From assembly GCA_002731275.1 (NCBI GenBank), contig PCBK01000045.1, positions 102,760 through 147,937 of the forward strand: a stretch of DNA of 45,178 nt, written 5' to 3'. The DNA comes from Deltaproteobacteria bacterium (GTDB taxonomy: Bacteria > Myxococcota_C > UBA6777). Under the pieces are notes generated by a model. It was not told the origin of the DNA. It saw nothing but the letters and a program-made list of their open reading frames with translations, and ran no database searches. This document shows positions 25,656 through 35,388 of this stretch, piece after piece (positions within the stretch are counted from its first letter, which is position 1; every line of letters starts with the position of its first letter). Made by a program: the position numbers and the translations under genes.

Positions 25656-25777
25656 ATCAAACGATATATCGCGATATAAACGAAAAATCCGTATATACCG
25701 TTTGAATGGTCCCTCCTCTCGAAAGGCTTGAGAGGAGGGAAGGAGCGAAGTGACAGGGAGGAGAGTTTGTTGAGGGA
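25656..25777. repeat. 122-bp dispersed repeat, copy 2 (with hairpin C)
   Basis: Near-identical to the copy at 25334-25455, with the same hairpin at 25711-25739. A third, diverged relative spans about 25938-26050: it keeps the TATATATCGGTTGAATG and GGAGAGTTTGTTGAGGC flanks. Confidence 0.85.
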
Positions 25778-25968
25778 GGGATTAGCCGGTCATTCGAATC
25801 CATCGAGGGACAAACAAGTCAAATGCTCAAAAACATCGAAGGCAAGGGCATTGCCTGCTATGCCCGAAGTCGAAGCAATCGAGCCTCCACCGGTTTCGGA
25901 TGAGCGGAGAACATCCCGAACGGATCAGAACTCTGGCTAAATCCTCTATATATCGGTTGAATGAGACC

Positions 25969-25993
25969 CCCTTCTCCCAAGGCTGGAGAAGGG
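25969..25993. repeat. inverted repeat (hairpin D) in diverged third copy
   Basis: CCCTTCTCC pairs with GGAGAAGGG. The stem differs in sequence from hairpins B and C while base pairing is kept, and the outer flanks match the 122-bp repeat. Confidence 0.7.
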
Positions 25994-26240
25994 TTGGGGT
26001 GGAGAGTTTGTTGAGGCGTATGTTGCAAAGCGTACGGAGCAAATCAACCAGGAAGAAAAGCCTCTGCAAGAAGGGCTCTGTAAACGGTAGAGCCCCAAAC
26101 CCGCAGGGGTTCAATTGCGGTCCAGCGCGCTGCGCTGGTGCAACGTCCGCCGGAGCAGCCTTCAAGAAGCTCTTGTGTGCATTGGTTGGAACAAACGATT
26201 TTTGGGGAGGATTGGAGAGGAGTGAGGTTTTGGGGAGGGG

Positions 26241-28616
26241 TTAGGCGGGCTGTGCTTCGTTGGTTTTGGCTTCGTCATTGCCGGATGCAGCAGGGGTGAC
26301 GGGCTCAAGGACTTCGTAGAGGATGTCTTGCATCTCGTCGAGGAACGCAAATTCGAGGTCGTTGCGTGCTTCTTCGGGGAGCTCTTCGAGGTCTTTTTGG
26401 TTTTTGGCGGGCAGGATGACTTTTTTGATACCTGCGCGGTGTGCAGCGAGGACTTTCTCTTTCACACCACCGACAGGAAGGACTTTTCCGCGCAGTGTAA
26501 TCTCACCAGTCATGGCGACATCACCACGTACACATTGTCCACGAAGGAGCGATGTGATCGCTGAAATAAGCGCGACACCTGCGGAGGGACCTTCTTTGGG
26601 GACGGCACCTGCAGGGACGTGAATGTGGATATCCCAATTTTTTTGGAAATCATCGGGAACACCCATTGTTTCGGCATTGGCACGGATATATGCGAGCGCA
26701 ATCTCGGCCGATTCTTTCATCACGTCACCGAGTTTACCGGTCATGGTGAGTTTGCCATTCCCGTGCATTCTGGTGGCTTCGATGAAGAGGAGGTCACCAC
26801 CACTTGGTGTCCACGCGAGGCCAGTGGCAACACCGGGCAGCTGTGTACGTTCAGCAGCTTCGGGGAAGTGTTTGACCTGTCCGAGGTAGTCAGTGATGTT
26901 GGTTTCAGAGATTGTGTGTGAAGAGTCGTCACCTTTGGCGACGTCGACAGCGACTTTACGACAGAGTGTGCGGATCTCGCGTTCAAGTTGGCGGACACCG
27001 GCTTCACGTGTGAAGCTCTCAATAGCGGCTTTGATCGCTTCTTCTGAGATGTCGATGTGGTCTTCTTTGAGTCCGTGATCTTTGACTTGCTTGGGGATCA
27101 AGTGTTGCAGGGCAATGTTGAGTTTCTCTTGCCATGTGTAGCCGCTGATCTCGATAATCTCCATCCTGTCGCGGAGAGCGGGCTGGATGGGGTCGAGTTG
27201 GTTGGCTGTACAGATGAAGAACACGTTGGAGAGATCGTAAGGGATCTCCAGGTAGTGATCGGAGAAGGTCTCATTCTGCTCTGGATCGAGGACTTCGAGC
27301 AGCGCGGAAGATGGATCGCCGCGGTAGCTCATGCCGAGTTTATCGATCTCATCGAGGATAAAGACGGGATTGACTGTTCCCGCTTTTCTCATGCCCTGGA
27401 TGATACGACCGGGGAGGGCACCAACGTAGGTTCGTCGGTGACCGCGGATTTCAGCTTCGTCGCGTACACCACCGAGGGAGAGGCGAACGAATTCGCGTCC
27501 GAGTGCTTTGGCGATGGAGCGTCCGAGAGATGTTTTACCAACCCCTGGAGGTCCGACAAAACAGAGGATGGGGCCGCGCTTTTCTGGGTTCAGCTTACGG
27601 ACTGCGAGGTACTCGACGATACGGTCTTTGACCTTGTTGAGGCCGTAGTGATCGTTGTTGAGTACATCGATGACAGTTTCGAGGTCGAAGGTGTCATCGG
27701 AGGCTTTGGTCCAGGGGAGGCTGGAGAGCCATTCGAGATAGGTTTTTGCGACCATGTACTCTGCTTGTGCAGGGTTCATTGCGCGCAAGCGATTAAGCTC
27801 GCGGTCGGCCATCTCTTGCGCATCCTCTGGGAGGTCTGCGTTTTTGATTTTCTTTTCGAGGGTTTCGATGTCTGCCGTTTTGTAATCATCTTCACCGAGC
27901 TCTTTTTGGATCGCTTTGAGCTGTTGTCGGAGAATGGTCTCACGTTGGCTTTTGGCGACATCGTCGCGGAGGTGGTTTTCGATCTCTTTACGAACGGAGA
28001 GGACTTGCTTGATGCGACTGAGCAGCTCAAGTGTCGTCTCAAGGCGTTCTTTGAGTGAGAAGGTGCTGAGGACCTTCATTTTGTCTTCGAGTGAGAGATC
28101 GAGTGTGGAGGCGATCATATCTGCAAGTTGACCGGGCTCCTGGATTTCGGAGAGCATCTTCTCTGCGCCACGTGGTAGCTCAGGAGTGAGCTTGATGACT
28201 TCCCGTGCGACTTTGCGCAACGTTTGGTCAAGCGCGTGGACTTCGAGATCCTCTTCGTCAGTCTCTTCGTCGACGGGTGTGACTTCGGAGAGCCAGTAGG
28301 GATCATCGGAGATGATACGGTCGAGGACGATGCGTTGGATCCCTTGGACCATCAAACTGTAGGTGTTGCGACCTGTTTTCTGGATCTTGAGAATGCGTGC
28401 AAGGGTTCCCACCCGGTAGAGATCTTCTTCTTTTGGATCTTCAATTTCTGGATCACGTTGTGTGATGATAGCCAGAAGGGTCTCTGTCGGGTCTGCAGCT
28501 TTGATCAACGCGATGGACTTAGGGCGTCCAACATTTAATGTGATAACGCCGCCTGGGAAAAAGACCCCATTACGTAAGGGAAGTAGGGGCAGCGACTGCT
28601 GATTTTCTATCGACAT
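26241..28616 (-). CDS. lon: ATP-dependent Lon protease
   Basis: Lon unfolds and degrades misfolded and selected regulatory proteins in the cytoplasm. The N-domain (about 1-200) opens with [15 protein letters not shown]. The AAA+ module has GPPGVGKT (355-362), LDEIDKLG (Walker B) and [17 protein letters not shown]. The protease domain has PKEGPSAG with nucleophile S678 and [14 protein letters not shown] with general base K721. At 791 aa the length is standard. An AAGGAG site stands about eight bases before the ATG. The last 20 residues are a loose acidic tail. The frame is intact; all catalytic residues are present. Confidence 0.98.
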   Translation of the reverse strand: MSIENQQSLPLLPLRNGVFFPGGVITLNVGRPKSIALIKAADPTETLLAIITQRDPEIEDPKEEDLYRVGTLARILKIQKTGRNTYSLMVQGIQRIVLDRIISDDPYWLSEVTPVDEETDEEDLEVHALDQTLRKVAREVIKLTPELPRGAEKMLSEIQEPGQLADMIASTLDLSLEDKMKVLSTFSLKERLETTLELLSRIKQVLSVRKEIENHLRDDVAKSQRETILRQQLKAIQKELGEDDYKTADIETLEKKIKNADLPEDAQEMADRELNRLRAMNPAQAEYMVAKTYLEWLSSLPWTKASDDTFDLETVIDVLNNDHYGLNKVKDRIVEYLAVRKLNPEKRGPILCFVGPPGVGKTSLGRSIAKALGREFVRLSLGGVRDEAEIRGHRRTYVGALPGRIIQGMRKAGTVNPVFILDEIDKLGMSYRGDPSSALLEVLDPEQNETFSDHYLEIPYDLSNVFFICTANQLDPIQPALRDRMEIIEISGYTWQEKLNIALQHLIPKQVKDHGLKEDHIDISEEAIKAAIESFTREAGVRQLEREIRTLCRKVAVDVAKGDDSSHTISETNITDYLGQVKHFPEAAERTQLPGVATGLAWTPSGGDLLFIEATRMHGNGKLTMTGKLGDVMKESAEIALAYIRANAETMGVPDDFQKNWDIHIHVPAGAVPKEGPSAGVALISAITSLLRGQCVRGDVAMTGEITLRGKVLPVGGVKEKVLAAHRAGIKKVILPAKNQKDLEELPEEARNDLEFAFLDEMQDILYEVLEPVTPAASGNDEAKTNEAQPA

Positions 28617-29033
28617 TCAAAACACTCCTTCTCAAAAAACAGGGTAACGCGACCATCTTATATGGTGCATATCATGGAAACAGGAGCCGAACAGATTTGG
28701 TCTCAGATTCTTGTCGTCTGTTTCACTTTTGTTCAACAACATATTCGATCAAACGACCCATTCATGTCATTTTTTAATCTATGGGGATGCAGTGCCGGAC
28801 GCCATCGTGTTGGGGGTGCATATGAGGCAGGCGTATGGTGGACGCAAGATATCTTCGATGTGTGTTAAGGACTCTTTTTTGTGTAAATGAACATCCCTTA
28901 ACACCATCTATTACGATGTTCTGAAAGATAGTGCTGACATAAGAATGTGTCAAGAAAAAGCTGTGTACAAACTTTCACACTACTACCATCCCCACGCTGA
29001 AAGTCAAGCTCCAAGGGAGATAAAGCATCCAAC
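28617..29033. other. intergenic upstream of lon
   Basis: This 417-base gap holds the lon leader. An inverted repeat TGTTAAGG/CCTTAACA lies at 28863-28903 with a 25-base loop. It follows the dinG-like gene on the minus strand, but has no T-run, so it is an operator candidate rather than a clear terminator. A TATAAG box on the minus strand near 28655 could be the lon -10 element, but I cannot match a convincing -35 or heat-shock promoter. No gene seen. Confidence 0.45.
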
Positions 29034-31685
29034 CTATCGAGACTTGGTTTGATCTTCTTCTGCGTGTACAGAGGACAATCTGTGGTGAAAGTCCGCGAGC
29101 GCATGAAGAACTTGTTGTTTTGGCCCGATCACTCGGGGGATCCCCTCGGGGAGGGCCTGTAAGAAGCGCTGCCCATAGCGTTTTTCGACGACGCGCTTGT
29201 CCAGGATGAGCACAGTCCCGTGATCTCCCTGACTTCGAATCAATCGACCAAATCCTTGTTTAAATTTGATCGTCGCGGCGGGGACTGTGTACTCCAAAAA
29301 GGAGTTACCACCTTTCGTCTCGATCGATTCCATCCTCGCTTCGATCAGTGGCTCCGAAGGAACCCGAAAGGGGAGCCGCATCAAGATCACATGTTGTAGA
29401 GCACGTCCTCTTACATCGACACCCTCCCAAAAGGAGTCTGTGCCAAAGAGCACACTGCGCTCATCATCGATTTTCTTTTTGAGCAGCACATGTCGTTGTG
29501 CTTTCCCCTGACAAAGAGACTCGATCCCAAGCTCGGCTTTAAGCCTTGGCGCGAGCTTTTCGTACAAAAAGTGCAGTTGTTTGAATGACGTGGAGAGCAC
29601 GAACGCGCGTCCGTCTGATAATCGCAGTGATTCAAAGATAAAGTCGATGATGTTCACGTCAAAGGCCGGATCTTTTGGACTCAACACATCGGTTGGGATG
29701 CCGATCAGCGCTTGCTTGGGGTAATCAAAAGGCGAGGGGTAACATGCCGTGTCAAAGCGACTCTCGGGGATCAGGTTGAGCCCCAATCGGTGGCCGATGT
29801 AGCTAAAGTCTTTCTTCTCTGTGGCGAGTGTGGCAGATGTAAAGACGACGCTCCCAAAACGATCGTAAATCATCCGCTCCAAAGACGCACCGATCTCCAA
29901 TGGCGCTGCCTGGAATTTGATCAGATGGCTGTCCTTTGTGCGTAGCTCGATCCAACGCACGAGCTCCTCTTCTTCTTCTGGATCGGGTTGGACGACAGCG
30001 TCGATGGCTGCGTCGACGAGCGTTTTGTCTGCGTGCGATGATTCCTCTGTTGGTAGGGTAAAGAACATCTCCAATGTCGACGCTGCGTTCCCGATTCTGT
30101 TGATGGCACCGGCGAGATCCATGAGAGGACCGACAAATTGTTTTTCGACTTGTTGTGTGGCCTCTTCCATGTGAGATGCGAAGCGCATCAACGCCTCACA
30201 TAACGTGTGAAGATCTCGCGCCCAATGCATCCCCAACTCTTGCAATCCTGACCAGGGACCGCGCTCGACGAATGATTGTGTGACGCGGATCTTCATCGTG
30301 TTGTCGAACTGCTCTTCGTCTGGCGAGATCAACAAATTGTGGATCTTCTCGCTGCGACGGAGCGCCTGTTGACGTTGATTGCGGACTTCTGGGAGCAAGT
30401 GTTCGAGCACCTGCCGTCGAAGCTGCTCCGAGTCCTTGATAAAGCGATGGTTGTTGAGCAGCAATTGGGCGAGCGTGACGAGTAAACCGATCTCTTCGCG
30501 CCGGCGATTGAACTTGAGCAGCATCGCGAGGGCGCGCGTAATCCCACCTCTCGTGACCTGAAATCCCAAGAACGAACTTCCTGCGTCTTCGATGTTGTGG
30601 GATTCGTCGAGGACGATCCTTTTGTAGGGTGGTAACAACGCCGCCGCGTGGTAATTGTCTGAGGCTTCTCGTAGCGCAAGATCGGCGAACAGGACGTGGT
30701 GGTTGGTGATCAGTAAGTCGGCCTTCATCTGTCGGCGTCGTGCAATATAGTAGAAGCAGCTGTTGTAGTACTCACAACGCGAGCGTTGGCAGGTGTCTGC
30801 GTCTGCTGAGACGAGCGACCAGACCTGTTGTTTGGGAACCTCTTTTAGTGATGAACGATCGCCTGAGGCTGTGCGTTTCGCCCACTTGACGAGCCTCTGG
30901 AGCTGGAACCGATCTTCGTATTCATCGAGGTTGTCTGGGTCTGCCCCGTTCTGGTGGAGCTTGCGCAGGCAGAGATAGTTGCTACGTCCTTTCACCAAGA
31001 CCGCTTCGAAAGCTTCGCCGAGGACTCGTTTGAGAAAGGGGATGTCCTTCAGGTAGATCTGCTCTTGGAGGTTGATCGTGTTGGTAGAGATAAGCACTCG
31101 CTCTCTATTTTTTCGCGCCCAGTAAATCGCGGGGATAAGATAGGCGAGAGATTTTCCCGTCCCCGTCCCGGCTTCGGCCATCAAGACCTGATCTCTGTTA
31201 AAGGCACGAACGACTTGTGAGAGCAACTCGATTTGTTCCTGACGCTTTTCGTAATTGGGGAGACTTTCTGCGAGAGGACCTTCTTCTCCAAGGAGCGCAG
31301 CCATCGCTTCTTCATCGAGTTCAACGGCTTCTGTCTCTTCTCGCTGTGGCTCCAACAAGGGATACAGCTCGGAGACTTCATTGTTGATCAGGAAGACCCC
31401 GACACCTTTGCCGTTAAAGCGGTGGGAGAGCTTCTCATCGACTTGTGTCGGGATCAATTGCCCCGTTGGCAGATTGTGCAGGATCACGTCGCCTGTTTGG
31501 GGGAGCGAGTAGAGCATCATCAGCGCCCGAGGGCTCGCACGGCATATCTGCCGGATGGCGTCGATACGACCGTCTTTCTGAGTGCTACGTCCGAGGAAGA
31601 AAAGCTCATGACCTTCTACACGTTGCAAGCTCTCTCGAAGTTGCAATTGTGCAGATTCTGTAAGGTAATGTTCGATGATGGGCAC
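29034..31685 (-). CDS. DinG-type ATP-dependent DNA helicase with N-terminal JAMM-like domain
   Basis: DinG-group enzymes are iron-sulfur superfamily 2 helicases that unwind DNA forks, R-loops and D-loops. Walker A is AEAGTGTGKS (about residue 170), the DEAH box LDESHNIED, and the cluster cysteines are seen as NYLCLRK and TCQRSRCEYYNSC. FGTDSFWEGVDVRG and QGFGRLIRS are the late helicase motifs. Residues 1-115 are not the exonuclease found in some DinG proteins. They carry a JAMM/MPN-like pattern: E27, then H70-N-L72, T80 and D83, where HxH-x7-S-x2-D is expected, so one His and the Ser are replaced. GTG start at 31685 with GAGGAG nine bases upstream. 883 aa. Confidence 0.88.
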   Translation of the reverse strand: MPIIEHYLTESAQLQLRESLQRVEGHELFFLGRSTQKDGRIDAIRQICRASPRALMMLYSLPQTGDVILHNLPTGQLIPTQVDEKLSHRFNGKGVGVFLINNEVSELYPLLEPQREETEAVELDEEAMAALLGEEGPLAESLPNYEKRQEQIELLSQVVRAFNRDQVLMAEAGTGTGKSLAYLIPAIYWARKNRERVLISTNTINLQEQIYLKDIPFLKRVLGEAFEAVLVKGRSNYLCLRKLHQNGADPDNLDEYEDRFQLQRLVKWAKRTASGDRSSLKEVPKQQVWSLVSADADTCQRSRCEYYNSCFYYIARRRQMKADLLITNHHVLFADLALREASDNYHAAALLPPYKRIVLDESHNIEDAGSSFLGFQVTRGGITRALAMLLKFNRRREEIGLLVTLAQLLLNNHRFIKDSEQLRRQVLEHLLPEVRNQRQQALRRSEKIHNLLISPDEEQFDNTMKIRVTQSFVERGPWSGLQELGMHWARDLHTLCEALMRFASHMEEATQQVEKQFVGPLMDLAGAINRIGNAASTLEMFFTLPTEESSHADKTLVDAAIDAVVQPDPEEEEELVRWIELRTKDSHLIKFQAAPLEIGASLERMIYDRFGSVVFTSATLATEKKDFSYIGHRLGLNLIPESRFDTACYPSPFDYPKQALIGIPTDVLSPKDPAFDVNIIDFIFESLRLSDGRAFVLSTSFKQLHFLYEKLAPRLKAELGIESLCQGKAQRHVLLKKKIDDERSVLFGTDSFWEGVDVRGRALQHVILMRLPFRVPSEPLIEARMESIETKGGNSFLEYTVPAATIKFKQGFGRLIRSQGDHGTVLILDKRVVEKRYGQRFLQALPEGIPRVIGPKQQVLHALADFHHRLSSVHAEEDQTKSR

Positions 31686-32264
31686 GTTGTTGGGCTCCTC
31701 AATGAAGTCTCAAAAGTGGGCAATGGTATGCAACCATATCACGTTGTGCAATACCTCAGCAGAGTCTTCGTTGTATCTGTCCGGTCTCAATGACAATTGT
31801 TGGAGGATGAACGAGGGGGAGGCTGTATGGTTGGTGAGGTCGCAAGAGGTGGGTTCATCTTTCGCACTTCATTCAATGAAGTGGAAGTGAGGGGAGAGCG
31901 TGCGAGCTGCCTGAAGGAAACACTTGCGCACAACCTTGTCTTTTGTGATGAAATCGTGTAAAAAATGCAAGATGTTGCGAGATGCGGGATTGTATCCGAC
32001 CCTACCTCATGATACGCTGTCTTGATTTTGTGGTTGTTGCTCTTCATATTCCTGGTAACATCCCACTTTCCACCACAAGCCACTCTCTGGTCTTCGTGAA
32101 ACCATCCTGAACTTGTGGTGTTTGATCCAACAGCGAGCAGCGTCCACTTTTGTGGAGGCTTCCATTGGCTCATCAACACCCCTCCATGGGGTAACGTCAT
32201 ATAGAATCTTTGATTTCTTTGATGAAGGTTAGGATTTCATTCAATTTTTTGGTTGGAGTGTGCA
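31686..32264. other. divergent intergenic region, no gene supported
   Basis: This 580-base gap separates the helicase (minus) from the Cys-rich lipoprotein (plus) and must hold both promoters. A minus-strand frame at 31787-32200 has neither a convincing ribosome binding site nor family likeness. The one clear structure is the palindrome listed at 31865-31883. Confidence 0.5.
31865..31883. promoter_or_regulatory. perfect palindrome, operator candidate
   Basis: CACTTCATT-C-AATGAAGTG is a perfect nine-base inverted repeat with one central base, the size and symmetry of a site for a dimeric repressor. It lies in the divergent gap about 180 bases before the helicase start. No regulator gene is adjacent. 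Confidence 0.45.
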
Positions 32265-34196
32265 ATGAAATATGTGGCACGTGTCATGTTTGTTCTGTTG
32301 CTTGGTAGCCTGTTTTTCTTCGTTATGAACTGTTCTCCGGCAGGGCAGGCATGTGACGAGAACAACAAATGTCCCGACGGGCAGGTCTGTAGCGCAGAAG
32401 GAAAGTGTGTCAGTAAGTCCGGCACCGACGGTGGTGGCGGAGAAGGCGTGACTGAGAAACCTCAGGCGACACCTTGTACAAGTGATTTGAACTGTGAAAG
32501 CGACGAGTTTTGTAAAGACAAAAAATGTACAAAACTTCCTGATTCATGCGAGAAAACAGAGGACTGTGGTGACATCCGTTACTGCGATCCTGCTGACAAA
32601 AAGTGCAAAGACATCGTCTGTAAATTTGATGATCAATGTCCCGATGCACACGCATGCAACACGACCACGGGGAAATGTGAGCCCGCGAAGGCTTGCAAAG
32701 ACTCCGCAGAGTGTCCTAATGGATGGACCTGTAACACGTGTCGTGGAACCTGTACTGTCTCCTTGGGAACAGGACGTTGTAACGAAGACTTTAACTGCCC
32801 TGGTGGGATCGAGCTCGAATGGTGTGATAAGTGCATCAAAGAGTGTCGCCCACGACAAAAACTCTGCTCACCTTGTGTCAAAGATGACCAGTGTGGTGAC
32901 ACAACAGACCACTGCCTCCCCGATCAACTCAACCCACAAAGTGGACGTAAATTCTGTGGTCGCGAATGTCAGCAAGGTATCTTCTGTGCACCTGGCTTCA
33001 AATGTAAAGACTTCCCCGACCTGAAGACCCCCAAACAATGTGTCCCTGTCTCCGGTGACTGTGATAAGCCCGGTGAGTGTGAGACCAACGCGGACTGTGT
33101 CGGTGCAGGTAAGATCTGCGATCCCGGAAGCAAGCGCTGTGTCGCTGGTTGTGAAGGGGACGCCAACTGCCCTGTTCGTACACAAGAAGCTTGTACAACA
33201 GACCAAAACTGTAAAAACCCCAACGCAAAATGTACTGGTGGAAGCTGTGTCGTCCAACTCTCCTGTTGTCGTGGACGATGTGGTGTCCCTTGTAGTAGTG
33301 ACAGCGAGTGCGAGCAAAACGAATCATGTACAGACGGTTGTTGTGCGGTTGAAGGCGAGTGTACCACTAGCCGCGACTGTCAAGACAAAGAGTACTGTGA
33401 CCAAACCACCGGTCTTTGTACACCTGGATGTCAAACCGCACAGGACTGTGGACTTCCCGATCCCAAAAAGAACCGCTGTCGCTTCAAGTGTGTGTCCAAC
33501 AAGTGCGAAGAAGATTGCTCTTGTCGCAACCCACACCTCGACTGTACACCTGTGAAATTCTGTCCCAAAGATCAGACCGATCCCAACGCACCTTGTCGTA
33601 AGCCCATTGGGCCCGTGTGTAAATCATGCTCCGGCAACAAAGAGTGTGCGTGTAAAGACGGTGATGATTGCAAATACATCTGTGAAAAACGCGAGTGTAA
33701 AGCAGATACGGACTGTGCGGATATGCCGGGTGGTGCGACCAAATGTTACAACGACCGTTGTAGTACCAAAAAGGCTTGTCGCTCCGATGCTGACTGTCCC
33801 GCCGCGCTTAACGAGAAGTGCGAAAACGGTTTCTGTGCTGAGAACTGCCACAACCAATGTGTCAATCTTCAGTCTGGCGCACGTTGCTTTACAGGATGTG
33901 ATCCACGTGGTGATGGTACCGAGTGTCCTTCACGTCTGATCTGTAGCGAGCTGTTGCCACAGTCCGCATCTGGTCCCAAGTGTAAGTCCAGCACCACACT
34001 TTGCCAGCAAGACTCTGACTGTACCGATGCGACGCAAAATAAGTGTGGACCTGATGGATACTGTACATCTTGTGGGGCCGGAAAGGTCTGTCGTAACCTC
34101 AACCAGGACGATCCTAACGATCTGATCTGTATCCCCATGCCACAAACGGTTTGTGGTGACTTCTCAGGTGTTCTCTGTAAGGAGGCTGGATTCTAG
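32265..34196 (+). CDS. cysteine-rich lipoprotein with dickkopf-like repeats
   Basis: The signal peptide ends in LFFFVMNC, a lipobox giving lipid attachment. The remaining 620 residues are very rich in Cys, arranged in dozens of CxxDxxCPxGxxC-like units (for example CDENNKCPDGQVC, CKDSAECPNGWTC, CRSDADCPAALNEKC). In this pattern each short unit is held by disulfides, as in dickkopf-like and related Cys-rich domains common in large surface proteins of delta-proteobacteria. It should lie in an oxidising compartment, probably the cell surface. The function is unknown; adhesion or display is an inference. ATG at 32265 has GGAG six bases before it; an in-frame ATG at 32253 is less likely. Confidence 0.85.
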   Translation: MKYVARVMFVLLLGSLFFFVMNCSPAGQACDENNKCPDGQVCSAEGKCVSKSGTDGGGGEGVTEKPQATPCTSDLNCESDEFCKDKKCTKLPDSCEKTEDCGDIRYCDPADKKCKDIVCKFDDQCPDAHACNTTTGKCEPAKACKDSAECPNGWTCNTCRGTCTVSLGTGRCNEDFNCPGGIELEWCDKCIKECRPRQKLCSPCVKDDQCGDTTDHCLPDQLNPQSGRKFCGRECQQGIFCAPGFKCKDFPDLKTPKQCVPVSGDCDKPGECETNADCVGAGKICDPGSKRCVAGCEGDANCPVRTQEACTTDQNCKNPNAKCTGGSCVVQLSCCRGRCGVPCSSDSECEQNESCTDGCCAVEGECTTSRDCQDKEYCDQTTGLCTPGCQTAQDCGLPDPKKNRCRFKCVSNKCEEDCSCRNPHLDCTPVKFCPKDQTDPNAPCRKPIGPVCKSCSGNKECACKDGDDCKYICEKRECKADTDCADMPGGATKCYNDRCSTKKACRSDADCPAALNEKCENGFCAENCHNQCVNLQSGARCFTGCDPRGDGTECPSRLICSELLPQSASGPKCKSSTTLCQQDSDCTDATQNKCGPDGYCTSCGAGKVCRNLNQDDPNDLICIPMPQTVCGDFSGVLCKEAGF

Positions 34197-34304
34197 ACAT
34201 GATGTGGTGGTCTCGAAGGTTGTGGCGCTACAGAGGACGTCTCCTCGCTCTCTTTCACACAACCTTCGTATCTCTCGACCACCATGTCTCCTCTTTTTTC
34301 CCCC
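34196..34304 (+). terminator. long interrupted hairpin followed by T-rich tract
   Basis: The arms GACATG...GGTGGTC...CGAAGGTTGTG (34196-34224) and their reverse complement (34256-34288) pair over more than 20 bases with bulges. An inner hairpin GAGGA/TCCTC is at about 34232-34245. TCCTCTTTTTTCCCC follows. It begins at the last base of the Cys-rich lipoprotein stop codon, so a Rho-independent-like terminator is the simplest reading. The size is unusually large, so a mobile repeat serving as terminator is possible. Confidence 0.55.
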
Positions 34305-34410
34305 CTCCAATGAACATTTCTTCACCATTTCCCGTTTTTCAGTTGGTTTCTTTTTTCGCACTGTATGGGCGAGCTTCGTCCGCGTGCGGCATTCTTAAAA
34401 GTGAGCACGT

Positions 34411-35376
34411 ATGAAATTCATGTTACGTACACCCAAGAAGATCTGGATGTTGTTTTTGTTCGGTGCAGTGGTTGTCGGCCTTAGCGGGTGTAAACGTTCG
34501 GGTACCAAGCTGGAAGAGACAAAACAACCCAACCCCCTTTACCAAACCGAGCGTCCCAAGGTAGAAGGGCACCTGTTGGCTTCCAACAGACGCTACATGT
34601 ATCAATCTGCGACGATCGATCTGGCGCAGGCCAACGCGATCCTCGGTGGTTTTGTGTACAAGGCAGCGTCGACATACCAAGCCAAGCGCGGTGGGCGAGC
34701 GCTCCTGCTCAAACACAAATTTACGATCACCCAGCGTCCCAACGGCGACTTCCATGCTGTTGTCCGCAACAACCACAAGAAGGGACACGACGTGATCTGG
34801 GTGAATGGAAAATTATACTGGCGAGGGCGTTTTCGTCCGTACCGTATGACCTCCAAGAACCTCAAGATTGCGCATCGTTGGCAACTTCGTGGTTATGGAC
34901 GCTGGCGCGCACTGCTCGGCATCTTTGGTCCTCATCTTGATCTACAAGAAGAGGGCGCTTGTCAGCAATTAAATCGGATCTGTCGTAAATACCGGGTCAC
35001 TTTTCGGGCGACTCCCCACAAGGAAAAGACCTTCGAAGCGGGAACTGCATGGGCCGGAAAGGTGCCTGACAAGACACGCGGAAGCGCGGCTGGTCAGCCA
35101 CGTGTCCCCATGTCTGCTTCTGGGCGTTTGTGGGTCGATCGCCAAAGTGGTCTGGTCCTGAAGGTCAATTTTCGCGGGACGTATCGTCTCGGAAAAGGCC
35201 AGGGCGTCGTGACCTCTGTGCGTTTGGACGCTGGCTTTACAAAGACCGGTGGCGGAGTGATCAGCCCACCACAAAAGATCGTTCAGGTTGGGGTCACCCC
35301 CCAACCGAAAGACCCATTCGCACGAAAAAAACCATTTTATTTTCAACCACCACCTTCCAGAAAAAAGAAGAAGTGA
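34411..35376 (+). CDS. hypothetical lipoprotein
   Basis: The N-terminus MKFMLRTPKKIWMLFLFGAV and lipobox VVGLSGC predict an exported lipoprotein. The mature part looks beta-rich (KHKFTITQRPNGDFHAVV, DVIWVNGKLYWRGRF, GRLWVDRQSGLVLKVNF), loosely recalling periplasmic lipid-binding folds such as LolA-like half barrels. I cannot confirm that. The C-terminus is Pro/Lys-rich. The stop is 12 bases before the rsfS TTG start, so rsfS, and possibly rlmH, are probably cotranscribed with it. Confidence 0.72.
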   Translation: MKFMLRTPKKIWMLFLFGAVVVGLSGCKRSGTKLEETKQPNPLYQTERPKVEGHLLASNRRYMYQSATIDLAQANAILGGFVYKAASTYQAKRGGRALLLKHKFTITQRPNGDFHAVVRNNHKKGHDVIWVNGKLYWRGRFRPYRMTSKNLKIAHRWQLRGYGRWRALLGIFGPHLDLQEEGACQQLNRICRKYRVTFRATPHKEKTFEAGTAWAGKVPDKTRGSAAGQPRVPMSASGRLWVDRQSGLVLKVNFRGTYRLGKGQGVVTSVRLDAGFTKTGGGVISPPQKIVQVGVTPQPKDPFARKKPFYFQPPPSRKKKK

Positions 35377-35388
35377 GGAGAATTCCTT

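Larger units (their letters stand above)
24819..26240. repeat. 1.4 kb gene-free mosaic of hairpin-rich repeats
   Basis: Between pspA and the lon stop lies a stretch where open frames are short and stacked in all phases and no protein family is visible. It is made of several repeat families, listed below. There are also hairpins at 26092-26105 (AACCC/GGGTT) and about 26120-26136 (CCAGCGC/GCGCTGG). Such dense palindromic repeats may be scars of non-autonomous elements or an array of small repeats mobilised in trans. No transposase is present. Confidence 0.7.

Noticed and set aside
27057-28058. Plus-strand open frame of 333 codons inside lon
   Set aside because: It is antisense to a complete Lon coding sequence whose catalytic motifs are all in the other frame; the low-complexity product is a codon-bias shadow.
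31787-32200. Minus-strand open frame of 137 codons in the divergent gap
   Set aside because: No ribosome binding site, no family likeness, and it covers the region that must hold the promoters.
32494-33555. Second reading frames in the Cys-rich lipoprotein gene
   Set aside because: Cys-rich repeats leave long open frames by composition. Only the frame with the signal peptide has coherent Cys spacing.
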